From: JAJZJT01 sp964610905
Lineage (GTDB): Bacteria; Actinomycetota; Acidimicrobiia; Acidimicrobiales; RAAP-2
DNA length: 22,317 nt
Direction of reading: 5' to 3'
Assembly (NCBI GenBank): GCA_964610905.1
Contig: CAZSYT010000048.1
Location: forward strand, 1-22,317
The notes beneath the pieces were generated by a model. It was given only the letters and a program-made list of their open reading frames with translations, ran no database searches and was not told the origin of the DNA. Below are positions 7,812 through 15,373 of the stretch, in pieces. The stretch's first letter is position 1. Each line of letters opens with the position of its first letter. A program made the position numbers and the translations under genes.

Positions 7812-8597
7812 CTAGCAGGCGTGGATCGTGACCTGCCAGGTGCCGTCGGCCACGTGGGCGTCGAAGTCGACGCCGGCAATGGTGCCGCTCACGCCGTCGT
7901 GCGCCGCCCACACGATGTCGGGCAGGGTCGCGACGACGGCTCCCCCGGTCGACGCGCATCCGCCGTTGACGCCGTTGGTGAACTGGACGAGCAGCAACAG
8001 GTCGGCCGCGGCGCGCGATGTCGGAGCGGCGATCGCTACCGGCGGCGAGCTCCGTGCCGCGGCCACGAGCCCGTCGAGGTCGGAGGCGAACCGGGCGGCG
8101 GCGGGCGCGCCGTTGGCCAATGCCCGGAGCAGCTCCTCCTGCATGGCGGCGGCAGGCTCGGCGTACGGGAAGCCCTCGGTCCCGAACCACCGCATGGCGT
8201 ACCACCGCGACGCGAGGTCGCTGTAGACGAGGATCGTCCGGCGCAGCAGCTCGACGGGGAGCCCGGCGGGGATGGCGGCCGCCGCAGGACGCGGGTCGGC
8301 GGCCTCGACGGCGGCGGAGACGGGCGAGGGCACCGGCGACGTCCACGCGGGACCGGCGCCGTTGATGAGCACTGCCGCCTCGCTGAGCCGCGCGTCGACG
8401 TGCCGGGCGGCACCGACGAAGGCTGCCAGCTGGTCGTACGCTGACGGGCCCGGTCGGGTGGTGGTCGGTGCGGTGGTGGTCGGTGCCGCGGTGGTCGGTG
8501 CGGTGGTGGTCGGTGCCGCGTGCCGCACCCCGGTTCCGCAGCCCGCCAGCCCCGCCGCCACCGCGGTTGCCGCGGCGAGCGCGAGCAGCTTCCGCAC
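7812..8597 (-). CDS. Secreted lipoprotein with Thr/Pro linker, function unknown
   Basis: This 261-residue protein starts with a lipoprotein signal: a short MRKLL basic start, a hydrophobic Ala-rich helix and the lipobox LAGC with Cys20 as the lipidated residue. A linker of Thr, Pro and Ala (about 28-50) then spaces the folded part from the membrane. It is made of repeated APTTT blocks and is encoded partly by a perfect DNA repeat. The rest is a mostly helical, Ala-rich domain with WYAMRWFGTEGFPY in the middle. A C-terminal part has Cys in NGGCAST and at the very end (HAC), which may form a disulfide. I do not recognise the domain. The GTG start has an excellent ribosome site, GAGGAGGTG at 8610-8602. 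It lies downstream of the sigma/anti-sigma pair in the same direction but 140 bases away, so linkage to it is uncertain. Confidence 0.8.
   Translation of the reverse strand: MRKLLALAAATAVAAGLAGCGTGVRHAAPTTTAPTTAAPTTTAPTTTRPGPSAYDQLAAFVGAARHVDARLSEAAVLINGAGPAWTSPVPSPVSAAVEAADPRPAAAAIPAGLPVELLRRTILVYSDLASRWYAMRWFGTEGFPYAEPAAAMQEELLRALANGAPAAARFASDLDGLVAAARSSPPVAIAAPTSRAAADLLLLVQFTNGVNGGCASTGGAVVATLPDIVWAAHDGVSGTIAGVDFDAHVADGTWQVTIHAC
8461..8520 (-). repeat. Perfect 30-bp direct tandem repeat (two copies) in the lipoprotein linker
   Basis: Bases 8461-8490 and 8491-8520 are identical. Each copy encodes ten residues of the Thr/Pro/Ala linker. Perfect identity, including at third positions, suggests a recent duplication or continuing slippage. 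Confidence 0.95.
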
Positions 8598-8692
8598 CGT
8601 CCACCTCCTCGTGCGCCGCGCCCCTCAGCGCCAGCCAACCGCCCTGAGCGGTCGCCTACCAGGGCACAAGGTCACCACCACGCCGCCACCGC

Positions 8693-8711
8693 CTCGGCGG
8701 GCCCGGCCGAG
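8693..8711 (-). terminator. GC hairpin downstream of the anti-sigma-like gene
   Basis: CTCGGC (8693-8698) pairs with GCCGAG (8706-8711) around a 7-base loop, 27 bases past the stop of the minus-strand gene. No T-run follows, so this is a weak terminator call in GC-rich DNA. Confidence 0.25.
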
Positions 8712-8737
8712 CCCGGGACGGACCGGGCCGGTGCGGC

Positions 8738-9589
8738 TCAGGACCACACCCTGGCGACCCGTTGGTCGGCGAACGGGCTCGTGTCCGTCAGCGCCGCCTG
8801 GCACGCAGCGCTCCACCACTGCGTCCCGGCCACCGGTGCGCGGCAGTCGGCCAGCTGCCCGCCGGTCGGCAGGCACTGGAACGGCCCGAGCCCACCCCAC
8901 GCCGCGTCGACCTTCGTGCACATCTGCCCGTTGGCGAGCTGCATCGCCCAGACCGCTCGGTTCGTGGACGACGAGGCCGGTAGTGAGCCGACGGTGAGCT
9001 CGACGACGCTCGAGAGATCGGAGGCGGACGGGCACACGAGCGTGCCGCTCGTCGCCCCCGCCGGGGCGAAGCACGGGTCCAGCACGCCGCCGTTTCGGAC
9101 GAAGCACCGGTAGGAGCCCGTGCCGGCCACGCCGGTGCCGACGCAGCTGCCGGCGTGGGTGGCGGTGACGGCCAGCGAGGGGTCGACGGCGCCCGAGGCG
9201 GTGAAGGGGTCGTAGGACACCGTGACGGTCCCCGGTGGCGCGGTCGGGGGCGCGGTGGTGGAAGGGGGCGCGGTGGTCGTCGGCGTCGTCGTCGCTGGCG
9301 CGGACGTCGAGCTCGACGGGGTGCCGGGAGGCCTGCCGGCCGTGCGACCCGGCCCGTGGGACGTGGCGGCCGACACCGTCAACGGCACCACGACGGCGGC
9401 GACCACCGCGGCCGCCAGCGCCACGGTGCGCACGAGGTGGGGCGACCGGGGGAGGCGTTCCGACGCCCAGGTCCGTCGCAGCAGGTCGTCGACGGACGGG
9501 GTGTGCGCGCCCAGGGAACGCGCCATCTGCCGGCTCGCCTCGCGCAGCAGGTCGTCGTCCGGGGGCCGGGAGTTGCCTGCGTCAGCCAT
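8738..9589 (-). CDS. Single-pass membrane protein, probable anti-sigma partner of the ECF sigma factor
   Basis: This 283-residue protein has a cytoplasmic N-terminal part (1-65), one membrane helix (about 66-86, VALAAAVVAAVVVPLTV), a Thr/Pro/Ser linker (about 100-135) and an extracytoplasmic domain with eight cysteines. Its ATG overlaps the end of the sigma gene by 8 bases, the classic layout of a sigma factor with its membrane-bound anti-sigma factor. The N-terminal part lacks the HxxxCxxC zinc motif, so the sigma-binding mode, if real, is not the ZAS type. The outer domain looks duplicated: YRCFVRNGGVLDPCFAP and FQCLPTGGQLADCRAP share the same Cys and AP spacing. Eight Cys would allow four disulfides. 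The role is inferred from gene overlap and topology only; a sensor or cell-wall protein is the alternative. Confidence 0.7.
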   Translation of the reverse strand: MADAGNSRPPDDDLLREASRQMARSLGAHTPSVDDLLRRTWASERLPRSPHLVRTVALAAAVVAAVVVPLTVSAATSHGPGRTAGRPPGTPSSSTSAPATTTPTTTAPPSTTAPPTAPPGTVTVSYDPFTASGAVDPSLAVTATHAGSCVGTGVAGTGSYRCFVRNGGVLDPCFAPAGATSGTLVCPSASDLSSVVELTVGSLPASSSTNRAVWAMQLANGQMCTKVDAAWGGLGPFQCLPTGGQLADCRAPVAGTQWWSAACQAALTDTSPFADQRVARVWS

Positions 9590-10187
9590 CGTGGTCGCTC
9601 CCTCGCGTCGGTGCGGTGCCGAGCTGCTCGTCGGCCTGTCGTTGCCAGTAGGAGACCTCGCCGCGCAGAGCCGCCGACGCCCGCGACAGTCGCGACTTCA
9701 CCGTGCCCTGCGACGTCCCGAGCAGGCGGGCGACGTCGGCCTCGGAGAAGTCGGCGAGGTACCTGAGCGACACGACGGTGCGCTGCTCGACGGGAAGGCG
9801 GGCCAGCAGGTAGGTCAGGAAGTCACGACCGGCGGCCACGTCTGCCGGGTCGTGGGGCGCCGACGGCACGAGGACGGGGACCGGCCGGCGGTGCAGGCGG
9901 CCTGCGCGGCGGGCGGACCGGGCGACCGAGCGCCACAGGTAACGGTCGAGGTCGGCCACGCCCCCCCGGCGGAACCTGCTCCAGGCGGCTGCGTAGGCGC
10001 TCGCCAACGCGTCCTCCGCAACCGACCGATCCGCGGTGATGACGGCGGCCAGGGCGAACAGGCGGGGGTGCAGCGCGGTGACCTCCGCCCCGAACGACGC
10101 CCTGAGGTCGGCGTCGGGCTCGCCCGTCGTACCAGCCACCGCCAGCTCCGCTCCTTCTTCGCCGTCCACACCAGAGCATGAGCGCAC
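9582..10187 (-). CDS. ECF-type (sigma-70 group 4) RNA polymerase sigma factor
   Basis: This sigma factor redirects RNA polymerase to a special set of promoters, likely in response to an envelope signal. Region 2 spans about residues 40-100 (LFALAAVITADRSVAEDALA, DLDRYLWRSVARSARR). Region 4 spans about 127-180, with LPVEQRTVVSLRYL and the helix-turn-helix FSEADVARLLGTSQGTVKSR. No extra domain is seen. The overall make-up resembles the actinobacterial SigE-like ECF group. The given start is GTG at 10187. A second GTG at 10139 has AAGGAGCGGAG just upstream and would remove 16 residues that carry no conserved feature, so it may be the true start. The stop overlaps the ATG of the membrane protein by 8 bases (ATGGCTGA), so the two are translated together. 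Confidence 0.9.
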   Translation of the reverse strand: MRSCSGVDGEEGAELAVAGTTGEPDADLRASFGAEVTALHPRLFALAAVITADRSVAEDALASAYAAAWSRFRRGGVADLDRYLWRSVARSARRAGRLHRRPVPVLVPSAPHDPADVAAGRDFLTYLLARLPVEQRTVVSLRYLADFSEADVARLLGTSQGTVKSRLSRASAALRGEVSYWQRQADEQLGTAPTRGSDHDG

Positions 10188-10271
10188 GCCGTCGAGCCGG
10201 GTTCCCCGAACGGCGGGAGTTGTGCGTGCGTTGTGCTGAGGAGCGACAGGGCGGGCGTGGGGGCGAGGGAG

Positions 10272-10303
10272 GGGCCGGTCGGAGGACTGGGGCCCACCGG
10301 CCC
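10272..10303 (-). terminator. Hairpin after the minus-strand P450 gene
   Basis: GGGCCGGT (10272-10279) pairs perfectly with ACCGGCCC (10296-10303) around a 16-base loop, 56 bases past the P450 stop. The 171-base gap (10188-10358) holds this hairpin and presumably the sigma-factor promoter. No T-run is seen. Confidence 0.3.
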
Positions 10304-10358
10304 TCGTCCGGCGCCGGCGGACCGCAGTCGAACTGGCCGTCGACCAGCCGGTCGCCGA

Positions 10359-11702
10359 TCAGCTGGTCGGCGCCGTCGACCCGGCAGCCGCCGCCGGGCG
10401 ACCCGGCAGGCGGCGCACGACCGTCACCCGTCCCCCGCGATGGGGGAAGAGCGTGATGTGCCGGGCGCGCGCTCGCTCGTCCCTGGCGGTCGACGGTGCC
10501 AGCTCGACGCGTCGCAGGACCTCGCGGAGCACGACCCGCATCTCCGTCTGAGCGAACGCGGCGCCGAGGCAGCGCCGGCCCCCGCCACCGAACGGGAGCC
10601 AGATCATCGGGTCTGGCCGGCGGCCGACGAACCGCTCCGGGTCGAACCGGAGTGGGTCCGGGTAGTGCTTGGGCGAGCGCTGCACCAACAGGATCGCCGG
10701 GTCGACGGCGACGCCGGCGGGGAGCGTGCAGCCCCGGAGCTCGACCTCGCGGGTGAGCTTGCGATTGACGTCGCTGATGATCGGACGGACCCGGAGCGTC
10801 TCGGTGACCACGGCGTCGAGGTAGGCGTCGTCCCCGTCTGCCGCTGCCGCTGCCGCTCGGGCGAGCACGACCGGGTGGCGCACGAGCCGCTCGAGAGCCC
10901 AGGCGAGCGCCGTCGCCGTCGTCTCGTGCCCGGCGAGCAGCATGGTCACCAACTGGTCCCGGATCTCGCGCGGGCTCATCGCCGACCCGTCCTCCTCGCG
11001 GTGCCGGACGAGCATGGCGAGCACGTCGTCTCGGGCCCCGAGCTCGGGGTCGGACCGGGCGCGCTCGACCTCGTCGTGGACGAGCGCGTCGGCGCGTTGC
11101 TCGACGACGCGGTAGCGGCTCCACGGCCAGCGCTCTCCCAGCGAGGGCCTCGCGAACTGGAGCATGCGGAGCAGGTCGATCTGGACCAGCGCCGTCAGCG
11201 CCGTGCGCGCCTCTACAAGGCGCTGCTCGTCACGCGCACCGACGACCGTCCGCAAGATGACGTCGAGGGTGATCGCCTGCATGCTCGGCCACACCGCGAA
11301 CGGCTGGCCCACCGGCCATCGCTCGACCTCCCCGGCGGCGACCTCGGCCATCACCGGAGCGAGCCGGGCGACCGACTCCCCGTGGAACGGGCCGGCGAGG
11401 CGACGGCGCTGGCGCTGGTGGCGCTCCTCGTCGGTGACGAGCACGGAGCTCGACCCGAGGACCCGGGCGAGGAACCGGCCGTTCGCCTCGCCGGCGTGGA
11501 AGACGGTGTCGTCACCGTGGAAGACGGCTCGGATGTCCTCGGGGTCCACGAGGTAGACGAAGGTGCCGAAGGGCCCCAGGCGAACCGTGAAGCGGTCCCC
11601 GAACCGCCTGTGCCATCGGGCGAGCGTCCGCGGCGTCCGCAGGAGCATGAGACCCTGGACGGCCGCCGGCAAGCGTGGTCCCGGGGGGAGCGTCACCGCC
11701 AT
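10359..11702 (-). CDS. Cytochrome P450 monooxygenase
   Basis: This 447-residue haem-thiolate oxygenase has all landmark motifs: a Pro-rich N-terminus (LPPGPRLP), an I-helix oxygen-binding motif LLAGHETTA, the K-helix ExxR (Glu301 to Arg304 in ETLR), PERF, and the haem loop FGGGGRRCLGA with Cys378 as the iron ligand. The GGGGRRCLGA form and the length resemble actinobacterial families such as CYP135/CYP138 rather than the shorter CYP142 type found later in the window. It would hydroxylate an unknown, probably lipophilic, substrate using electrons from a ferredoxin or ferredoxin-reductase encoded elsewhere. It is transcribed away from the oxidoreductase gene at 11812, with 109 bases between the starts. 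A TACAGT box 7 bases before the ATG and the lack of a ribosome site suggest a leaderless mRNA. Confidence 0.93.
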   Translation of the reverse strand: MAVTLPPGPRLPAAVQGLMLLRTPRTLARWHRRFGDRFTVRLGPFGTFVYLVDPEDIRAVFHGDDTVFHAGEANGRFLARVLGSSSVLVTDEERHQRQRRRLAGPFHGESVARLAPVMAEVAAGEVERWPVGQPFAVWPSMQAITLDVILRTVVGARDEQRLVEARTALTALVQIDLLRMLQFARPSLGERWPWSRYRVVEQRADALVHDEVERARSDPELGARDDVLAMLVRHREEDGSAMSPREIRDQLVTMLLAGHETTATALAWALERLVRHPVVLARAAAAAADGDDAYLDAVVTETLRVRPIISDVNRKLTREVELRGCTLPAGVAVDPAILLVQRSPKHYPDPLRFDPERFVGRRPDPMIWLPFGGGGRRCLGAAFAQTEMRVVLREVLRRVELAPSTARDERARARHITLFPHRGGRVTVVRRLPGRPAAAAGSTAPTS

Positions 11703-11709
11703 CGTCGCG

Positions 11710-11715
11710 ACTGTA
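11710..11715 (-). promoter_or_regulatory. Probable leaderless -10 box of the P450 gene
   Basis: TACAGT (TANNNT form) ends 7 bases before the ATG at 11702, so transcription would start at or next to the start codon. No purine-rich ribosome site is present there. Confidence 0.5.
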
Positions 11716-11799
11716 GGAGCGTCTCGGAGGCCTGTCGACCCGTTCGCCGGAGGGCGTGGTACCGGACCGCCGCGGCAGGTGCCCGGCCCACCGCGGCAC

Positions 11800-11805
11800 T
11801 ACCGT
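11800..11805 (+). promoter_or_regulatory. Probable leaderless -10 box of the luciferase-like gene
   Basis: TACCGT ends 6 bases before the ATG at 11812. It has the same layout as at the divergent P450 gene. Confidence 0.45.
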
Positions 11806-11811
11806 GTCGCG

Positions 11812-12790
11812 ATGGTCACCGCGCCCGATGCCGGCGGGCCGCGCACCACCCGACCCTTCCGCTTCAGCGTCCAGGCCGTCGGCGCCGACTGTCGAGCGGC
11901 GTGGGTGGTCCTCGCCCGGAAGGCCGAGGACCTCGGCGTGGACCTTCTGGTGACCGCCGACCACCTCGCCGGCGCTCTCGGCCCGCTCGTCGCGTTGGCC
12001 ACCGCAGCCGAAGCGACACGTCGGCTCCGCGTCGGGACAATGGTGCTGAACAACGACTTCCACCATCCCGTCGTCCTCGCCCGCGACGTCGCCACTGTCG
12101 ACCTCCTGAGCGACGGGCGCGCCGAGGTGGGGCTGGGCGCCGGCCATGCCGAGCCCGAGTACGAGTCGGCGGGCATCGCCTTCGACCCCCACGCGAGCCG
12201 GGTGGACCGGCTCGGGGAGTCGGCCCTCGTCCTCCGTCGGCTGCTCGACGGCGAGACCGTCACCCACCGCGGCGAGCACTACACGCTCCACGAGCGTGCG
12301 CTGTGACCCGCGTCCCGTGCAGGCGCACGTGCCGCTGCTGGTCGGCGGAGGGAGCCGGCGAGTCCTCGGGCTCGCCGCCCGGGTTGCCGACACGGTGGGC
12401 TTCACCGGGCTGGGCCGCACGCTCGCCGACGGCCAGCACCACGAGCCGACCGGCTTCCCGCCCGGTGCCGTGGACGACCAGGTCACCCTGGTGCGCGACG
12501 CCGCCGGCAGTCGGTGGGCAGACCTCGAGCTGCAGGCACTGGTACAGGCGGTGGTGGCGACGGACGACACCGCCCGCGCCACGGCGTCGCTCCGCCTACG
12601 TCTCCCCAGCCTCGCCAGGCTGGGCGACGAGGAGCTCATCGCCTGCCCGTACCTCCTGGTCGGCACCACCGAGGCGATGGTCGAGCACCTGCTGGCCCGC
12701 CGAGAGCGGTGGGGCTTCTCGCACGTCACGTTCCGGGCGGACGCGCTCGACGTCATGGCCCCCGTCGTCGCCCTCCTCGCCGGCACCTGA
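11812..12790 (+). pseudogene. LLM-class F420-dependent oxidoreductase, broken by a +1 frameshift
   Basis: Luciferase-like monooxygenase-fold proteins of this kind use coenzyme F420 to oxidise or reduce small molecules. The first frame (11812-12306) gives RPFRFSVQAVG, the barrel segment LVTADHLA, TMVLNNDFHHPVVLARDVATVD and LSDGRAEVGLGAGHAEPEY. This looks like the TIGR03621 (MSMEG_2516-like) group. It ends early at a TGA at 12304-12306. The frame one base over continues the same protein through RPVQAHVPLLVGGGSRRVL to a TGA at 12788-12790. Removing one G near 12296 restores ELRCDPRPVQ across the join, which fits the family, so a single-base insertion is the simplest explanation. This could be a real mutation or a sequencing error. 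If intact, the product would be about 326 residues. F420 use is inferred from the family. Confidence 0.85.
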
Positions 12791-12820
12791 GGGACGTCGC
12801 ACCCGCAACGGGACGCACCC

Positions 12821-12837
12821 CCTGCGGAGTGCGCAGG
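12821..12837 (+). terminator. Small hairpin after the luciferase-like gene
   Basis: CCTGCG (12821-12826) pairs with CGCAGG (12832-12837) around the loop GAGTG, 30 bases past the stop. It is short and has no T-run, so it is a weak candidate. Confidence 0.25.
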
Positions 12838-12895
12838 TCGGGCCCTCAGGTCGGCGTCGGCGACGTCGTGGCAGACGGTCGACCGGCGCCTCCTG

Positions 12896-12901
12896 CATAC
12901 T
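12896..12901 (+). promoter_or_regulatory. Probable leaderless -10 box of the PhyH-family gene
   Basis: CATACT ends 7 bases before the ATG at 12909, and no ribosome site precedes the ATG. The spacing matches the P450 and TetR genes. Confidence 0.45.
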
Positions 12902-12908
12902 TGTGACG

Positions 12909-14075
12909 ATGACGCTCGCTCCGGAGGTCCCTCCCGGCGTCGACCCCGAGGTGGTCAAACGGCTCGCCGCCGAGGTGGCGGCGAGCGGGGAGCTGACCTT
13001 CGTCGTCGACACGGTTGCCCTGACCTACGCCGCCGACGGCTCGACGGTCCGTGTCGACGAAGGCCGTGGCGACGGGGGAACGGTCGTCCGCCTGAGCCGA
13101 CAGGCCTTCGAGGACCTCGTCGGCCAGGTGCGCACCTTCGTCGGCCTCTTCTTGGGCGGGGAGCTGACCTTCGACCGGGGGGGATTCGAGCAGCTCGCCG
13201 ACTGGGACCCGGTGCTGCGCTACCTCCACGCAGGCATCCCGCCGTTCGACGCGGCACGGACCGACCTCGCCGGACGGGACCCCGAGGCCGTCTTCGACGC
13301 CGACGCCGACGACGCCGAGCTGGCGGCCCAACTCGAGGTGATGGGGTTCCTCCACCTCCGAGGCGTCTTCACCGCCGAGGAGATGGACGAGGCCAACCGC
13401 GAGGTCGACAGGCTGGCGGCCGCGGCCCGGCCCGGCGACGACCGGTCGTGGTGGGTGACGGCCGCCGACGGCTCACGGGTGCTCTGCCGGCTCGTCTACG
13501 CCACCCTCGGCTCCCCGGTCCTAGCCGCGCTGGAGTCCGACCCGCGTGTGCGGCGGCTCGGCACCCTGCTCGATCCCTCGCTGCGCCCCGCCCCCGACCG
13601 GATGGAGGGCGCCGCCGTCCTGCTCAAGGTGCCGGGCGAGACGAGCGGACTGTCGAACATCCCCTGGCACCAGGACTGCGGCACGGGCGGCCACGCCTTC
13701 TCCTGCCCAGCGGTGAGCGTGGGCATCCAGCTCACCGGTTCGGACGCCGCGACCGGCAACCTGCAGGTCGTGCCGGGGAGCCACGGCCAGTGCCTCCACT
13801 ACCGGTGGCAAGAGCGGGGTGGCGACGTACCGGTGGTGAGCATCGACACGGCCCCCGGCGACGTCACGGTGCACGTCCAGGACGTCATGCACGCCTCGCC
13901 CAGGCCCACCGGGAGCGGGTGGCGTCGCACCATGTACGTCACCCACTACCCGCCGAGCCTGTGGGACCACATCGGGCCCGGCGAGGCCCTGAACGACCTG
14001 GTCCGCAACCGGACCGAGGAGGTCGCCCGGCTCGAGGGAGGGCGGAGCGGGGCGTCCCGTCCGGGCAGCCCGTGA
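12909..14075 (+). CDS. Phytanoyl-CoA dioxygenase (PhyH) family protein with an extra N-terminal domain
   Basis: The C-terminal part (about 135-375 of 388 residues) is a non-haem Fe(II)/2-oxoglutarate dioxygenase of the PhyH type. The iron ligands are the pair His254 and Asp256 in WHQDCG and the distal His328 in DVMHASPRP. The Arg pair of GWRRTMYVTHYPP likely binds 2-oxoglutarate. VVPGSH is the usual strand before the distal His. Family members hydroxylate branched acyl-CoAs or other lipids. The first 115 residues are not part of PhyH. Their run of TFVVDTVALTYAADG, an LSRQAFEDLVGQV helix and a GGELTFDRGGFEQL turn recall an SCP2-like lipid-binding fold, which is inference. The gene is leaderless by its upstream box and converges on the CYP142-like gene with 36 bases between the stops. 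Context suggests a role in lipid or sterol oxidation. Confidence 0.88.
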   Translation: MTLAPEVPPGVDPEVVKRLAAEVAASGELTFVVDTVALTYAADGSTVRVDEGRGDGGTVVRLSRQAFEDLVGQVRTFVGLFLGGELTFDRGGFEQLADWDPVLRYLHAGIPPFDAARTDLAGRDPEAVFDADADDAELAAQLEVMGFLHLRGVFTAEEMDEANREVDRLAAAARPGDDRSWWVTAADGSRVLCRLVYATLGSPVLAALESDPRVRRLGTLLDPSLRPAPDRMEGAAVLLKVPGETSGLSNIPWHQDCGTGGHAFSCPAVSVGIQLTGSDAATGNLQVVPGSHGQCLHYRWQERGGDVPVVSIDTAPGDVTVHVQDVMHASPRPTGSGWRRTMYVTHYPPSLWDHIGPGEALNDLVRNRTEEVARLEGGRSGASRPGSP

Positions 14076-14091
14076 GGGTGACGCCCCTCGG

Positions 14092-14105
14092 CCCGAGAGC
14101 TCGGG
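14092..14105. terminator. Short hairpin between two converging genes
   Basis: CCCGA (14092-14096) and TCGGG (14101-14105) pair around the four-base loop GAGC in the 36-base gap between the PhyH-family and CYP142-like stops. It could serve both strands, but the stem is only 5 bp. Confidence 0.25.
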
Positions 14106-14111
14106 ACGGTC

Positions 14112-15320
14112 TCACCGGGCACCCGTCCCCACGGGCGACGACGGCGTGAACACCACCGGCATCGACTCGTAGCCGCTGACGAAGTTGGCGGCGCGAGAGG
14201 CCGGCTCCGCCTCCTCGGCGAGCGCGAGGTCCGGGAGCCGGGTGAGCAGGCGGTCGAGGATGGTGGCGATCTCGAGACGCGCCAGGTTGCTGCCCATGCA
14301 GACGTGCGGACCGAACCCGAAGGCAACGTGGTCGTTCGGGCTCCTGCGGATGTCGAAGGTGTCCGGGTCGACGAAGTGCGCCTCGTCGCGGTTGGCCGAC
14401 GGGTAGAGGAGCAGGAGCTTCTGGCCCGACCTGATCAGCTTGCCCCCGAGCTCCGTGTCGCGGGTCGCCGCCCTCGCCATGTTCTTGATGGGGCTGACCC
14501 ACCGCAGCATCTCCTCGCAGGCCGAGGGGACGAGGCTCCGGTCGCCTCGGAGCTCGTCCCACCGGTCGCGGTGGGCGAGGAGCTGGTACACGCCGCCCGA
14601 GACGACGTGGCGGGTCGTCTCGTCGCCGCCGATCAGGATGAGCAGCGAGTCGAAGACGAGCTCGTCGTCGTCGAGCCGGTCCCCGTCGACCTCCGCCTCG
14701 ACGAGGGTGCTCAGCAGGTCCTCGGTGGGCTGCCTGCGGCGCGCCGCGATCAGCCGGCGGGCGTACGCCTCGTACTCGAAGAAGACGCTCGCCATCCGTT
14801 CGACCGAGCGCTCGTCGCCGTCGAGGCCCGAGAGGAGGGCGTCGGACCAGTCGAGCAGCGTCTGGTGATCGGCCTCGTCGACGCCGAGCGACTCCCCGAT
14901 GACGATGAGCGGCAGCCACGCCGCGACGTCCCAGACGAAGTCGCACTCGCCCCGTTCGCAGACCCGGTCGATGATCCGGTCCGCGACCGTCTCGACCGAC
15001 CGTGCACGCCGGCGGACGCTCGTCGGCGTGAAGGCTCGGTTGACGAGCTTGCGCCGCTTGGCGTGGGCAGGGTTGTCCATGTCGATGAGCATGGGCGTCG
15101 GCCCGGTGTCGGGGCGGATCCCCTGGGCGTTCGAGAAGAGCTCGGCGTTCCTCGAGACGGTCATGACGTCGTCGTAGCGGGTGACGCCCCAGACCTCGCC
15201 TGCCTCGTCCCAGTGCACCGGGTCGTGACGACGCGCCCAGGCCAGGTCGTCGAGCGGGGTGCCGGCCCAGAACGCCCCGGAGGTGAGCGGCAGGCGGCGG
15301 GGCTCGGTCACTCGTGTCAT
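14112..15320 (-). CDS. cyp142: CYP142-like cytochrome P450 (probable sterol side-chain hydroxylase)
   Basis: This 402-residue P450 carries the I-helix LIGGDETTRHVVSGG, the ExxR helix in EEMLRW, SPIKNMARAATRDTE, and the haem loop FGFGPHVCMGSNLARLE with Cys341 as the iron ligand. It ends in FVSGYESMPVVFTP. The DETTRH form, the KNM stretch and the C-terminus closely recall mycobacterial CYP142, which oxidises the terminal (C26/27) methyl of cholesterol or cholest-4-en-3-one to the acid. CYP125 and CYP124 are the alternatives within the same clade. The ATG at 15320 has AAGGAG 5 bases upstream. It is the last gene of the minus-strand operon, 53 bases after the Ltp3-like gene. This neighbourhood matches the mycobacterial cyp142 region and supports a sterol role. 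Redox partners are not in the window. Confidence 0.88.
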   Translation of the reverse strand: MTRVTEPRRLPLTSGAFWAGTPLDDLAWARRHDPVHWDEAGEVWGVTRYDDVMTVSRNAELFSNAQGIRPDTGPTPMLIDMDNPAHAKRRKLVNRAFTPTSVRRRARSVETVADRIIDRVCERGECDFVWDVAAWLPLIVIGESLGVDEADHQTLLDWSDALLSGLDGDERSVERMASVFFEYEAYARRLIAARRRQPTEDLLSTLVEAEVDGDRLDDDELVFDSLLILIGGDETTRHVVSGGVYQLLAHRDRWDELRGDRSLVPSACEEMLRWVSPIKNMARAATRDTELGGKLIRSGQKLLLLYPSANRDEAHFVDPDTFDIRRSPNDHVAFGFGPHVCMGSNLARLEIATILDRLLTRLPDLALAEEAEPASRAANFVSGYESMPVVFTPSSPVGTGAR

Positions 15321-15373
15321 CGGGTCTCCTTCTGCGGTCACGAGGCGGCTCGGGGCGAGGGCGGCGGTCGGGC

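Noticed and set aside
10330..10382. Inverted and direct GGTCG/CGACC repeats just after the P450 stop, as a possible recombination site.
   Set aside because: The repeats are short and imperfect, and no integrase or other mobile-element gene is near. They are common by chance in this base composition.
12146..12790. A separate small gene for the second half of the luciferase-like protein.
   Set aside because: Its first 50 residues are out-of-frame nonsense. The conserved part starts exactly where the upstream frame ends, so it is one broken gene.
10233..12908. Open frame continuous with the PhyH-family gene, antisense to the P450.
   Set aside because: It shows the low-complexity make-up typical of antisense frames in GC-rich DNA. 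The real gene starts at 12909 with a promoter box and family sequence.
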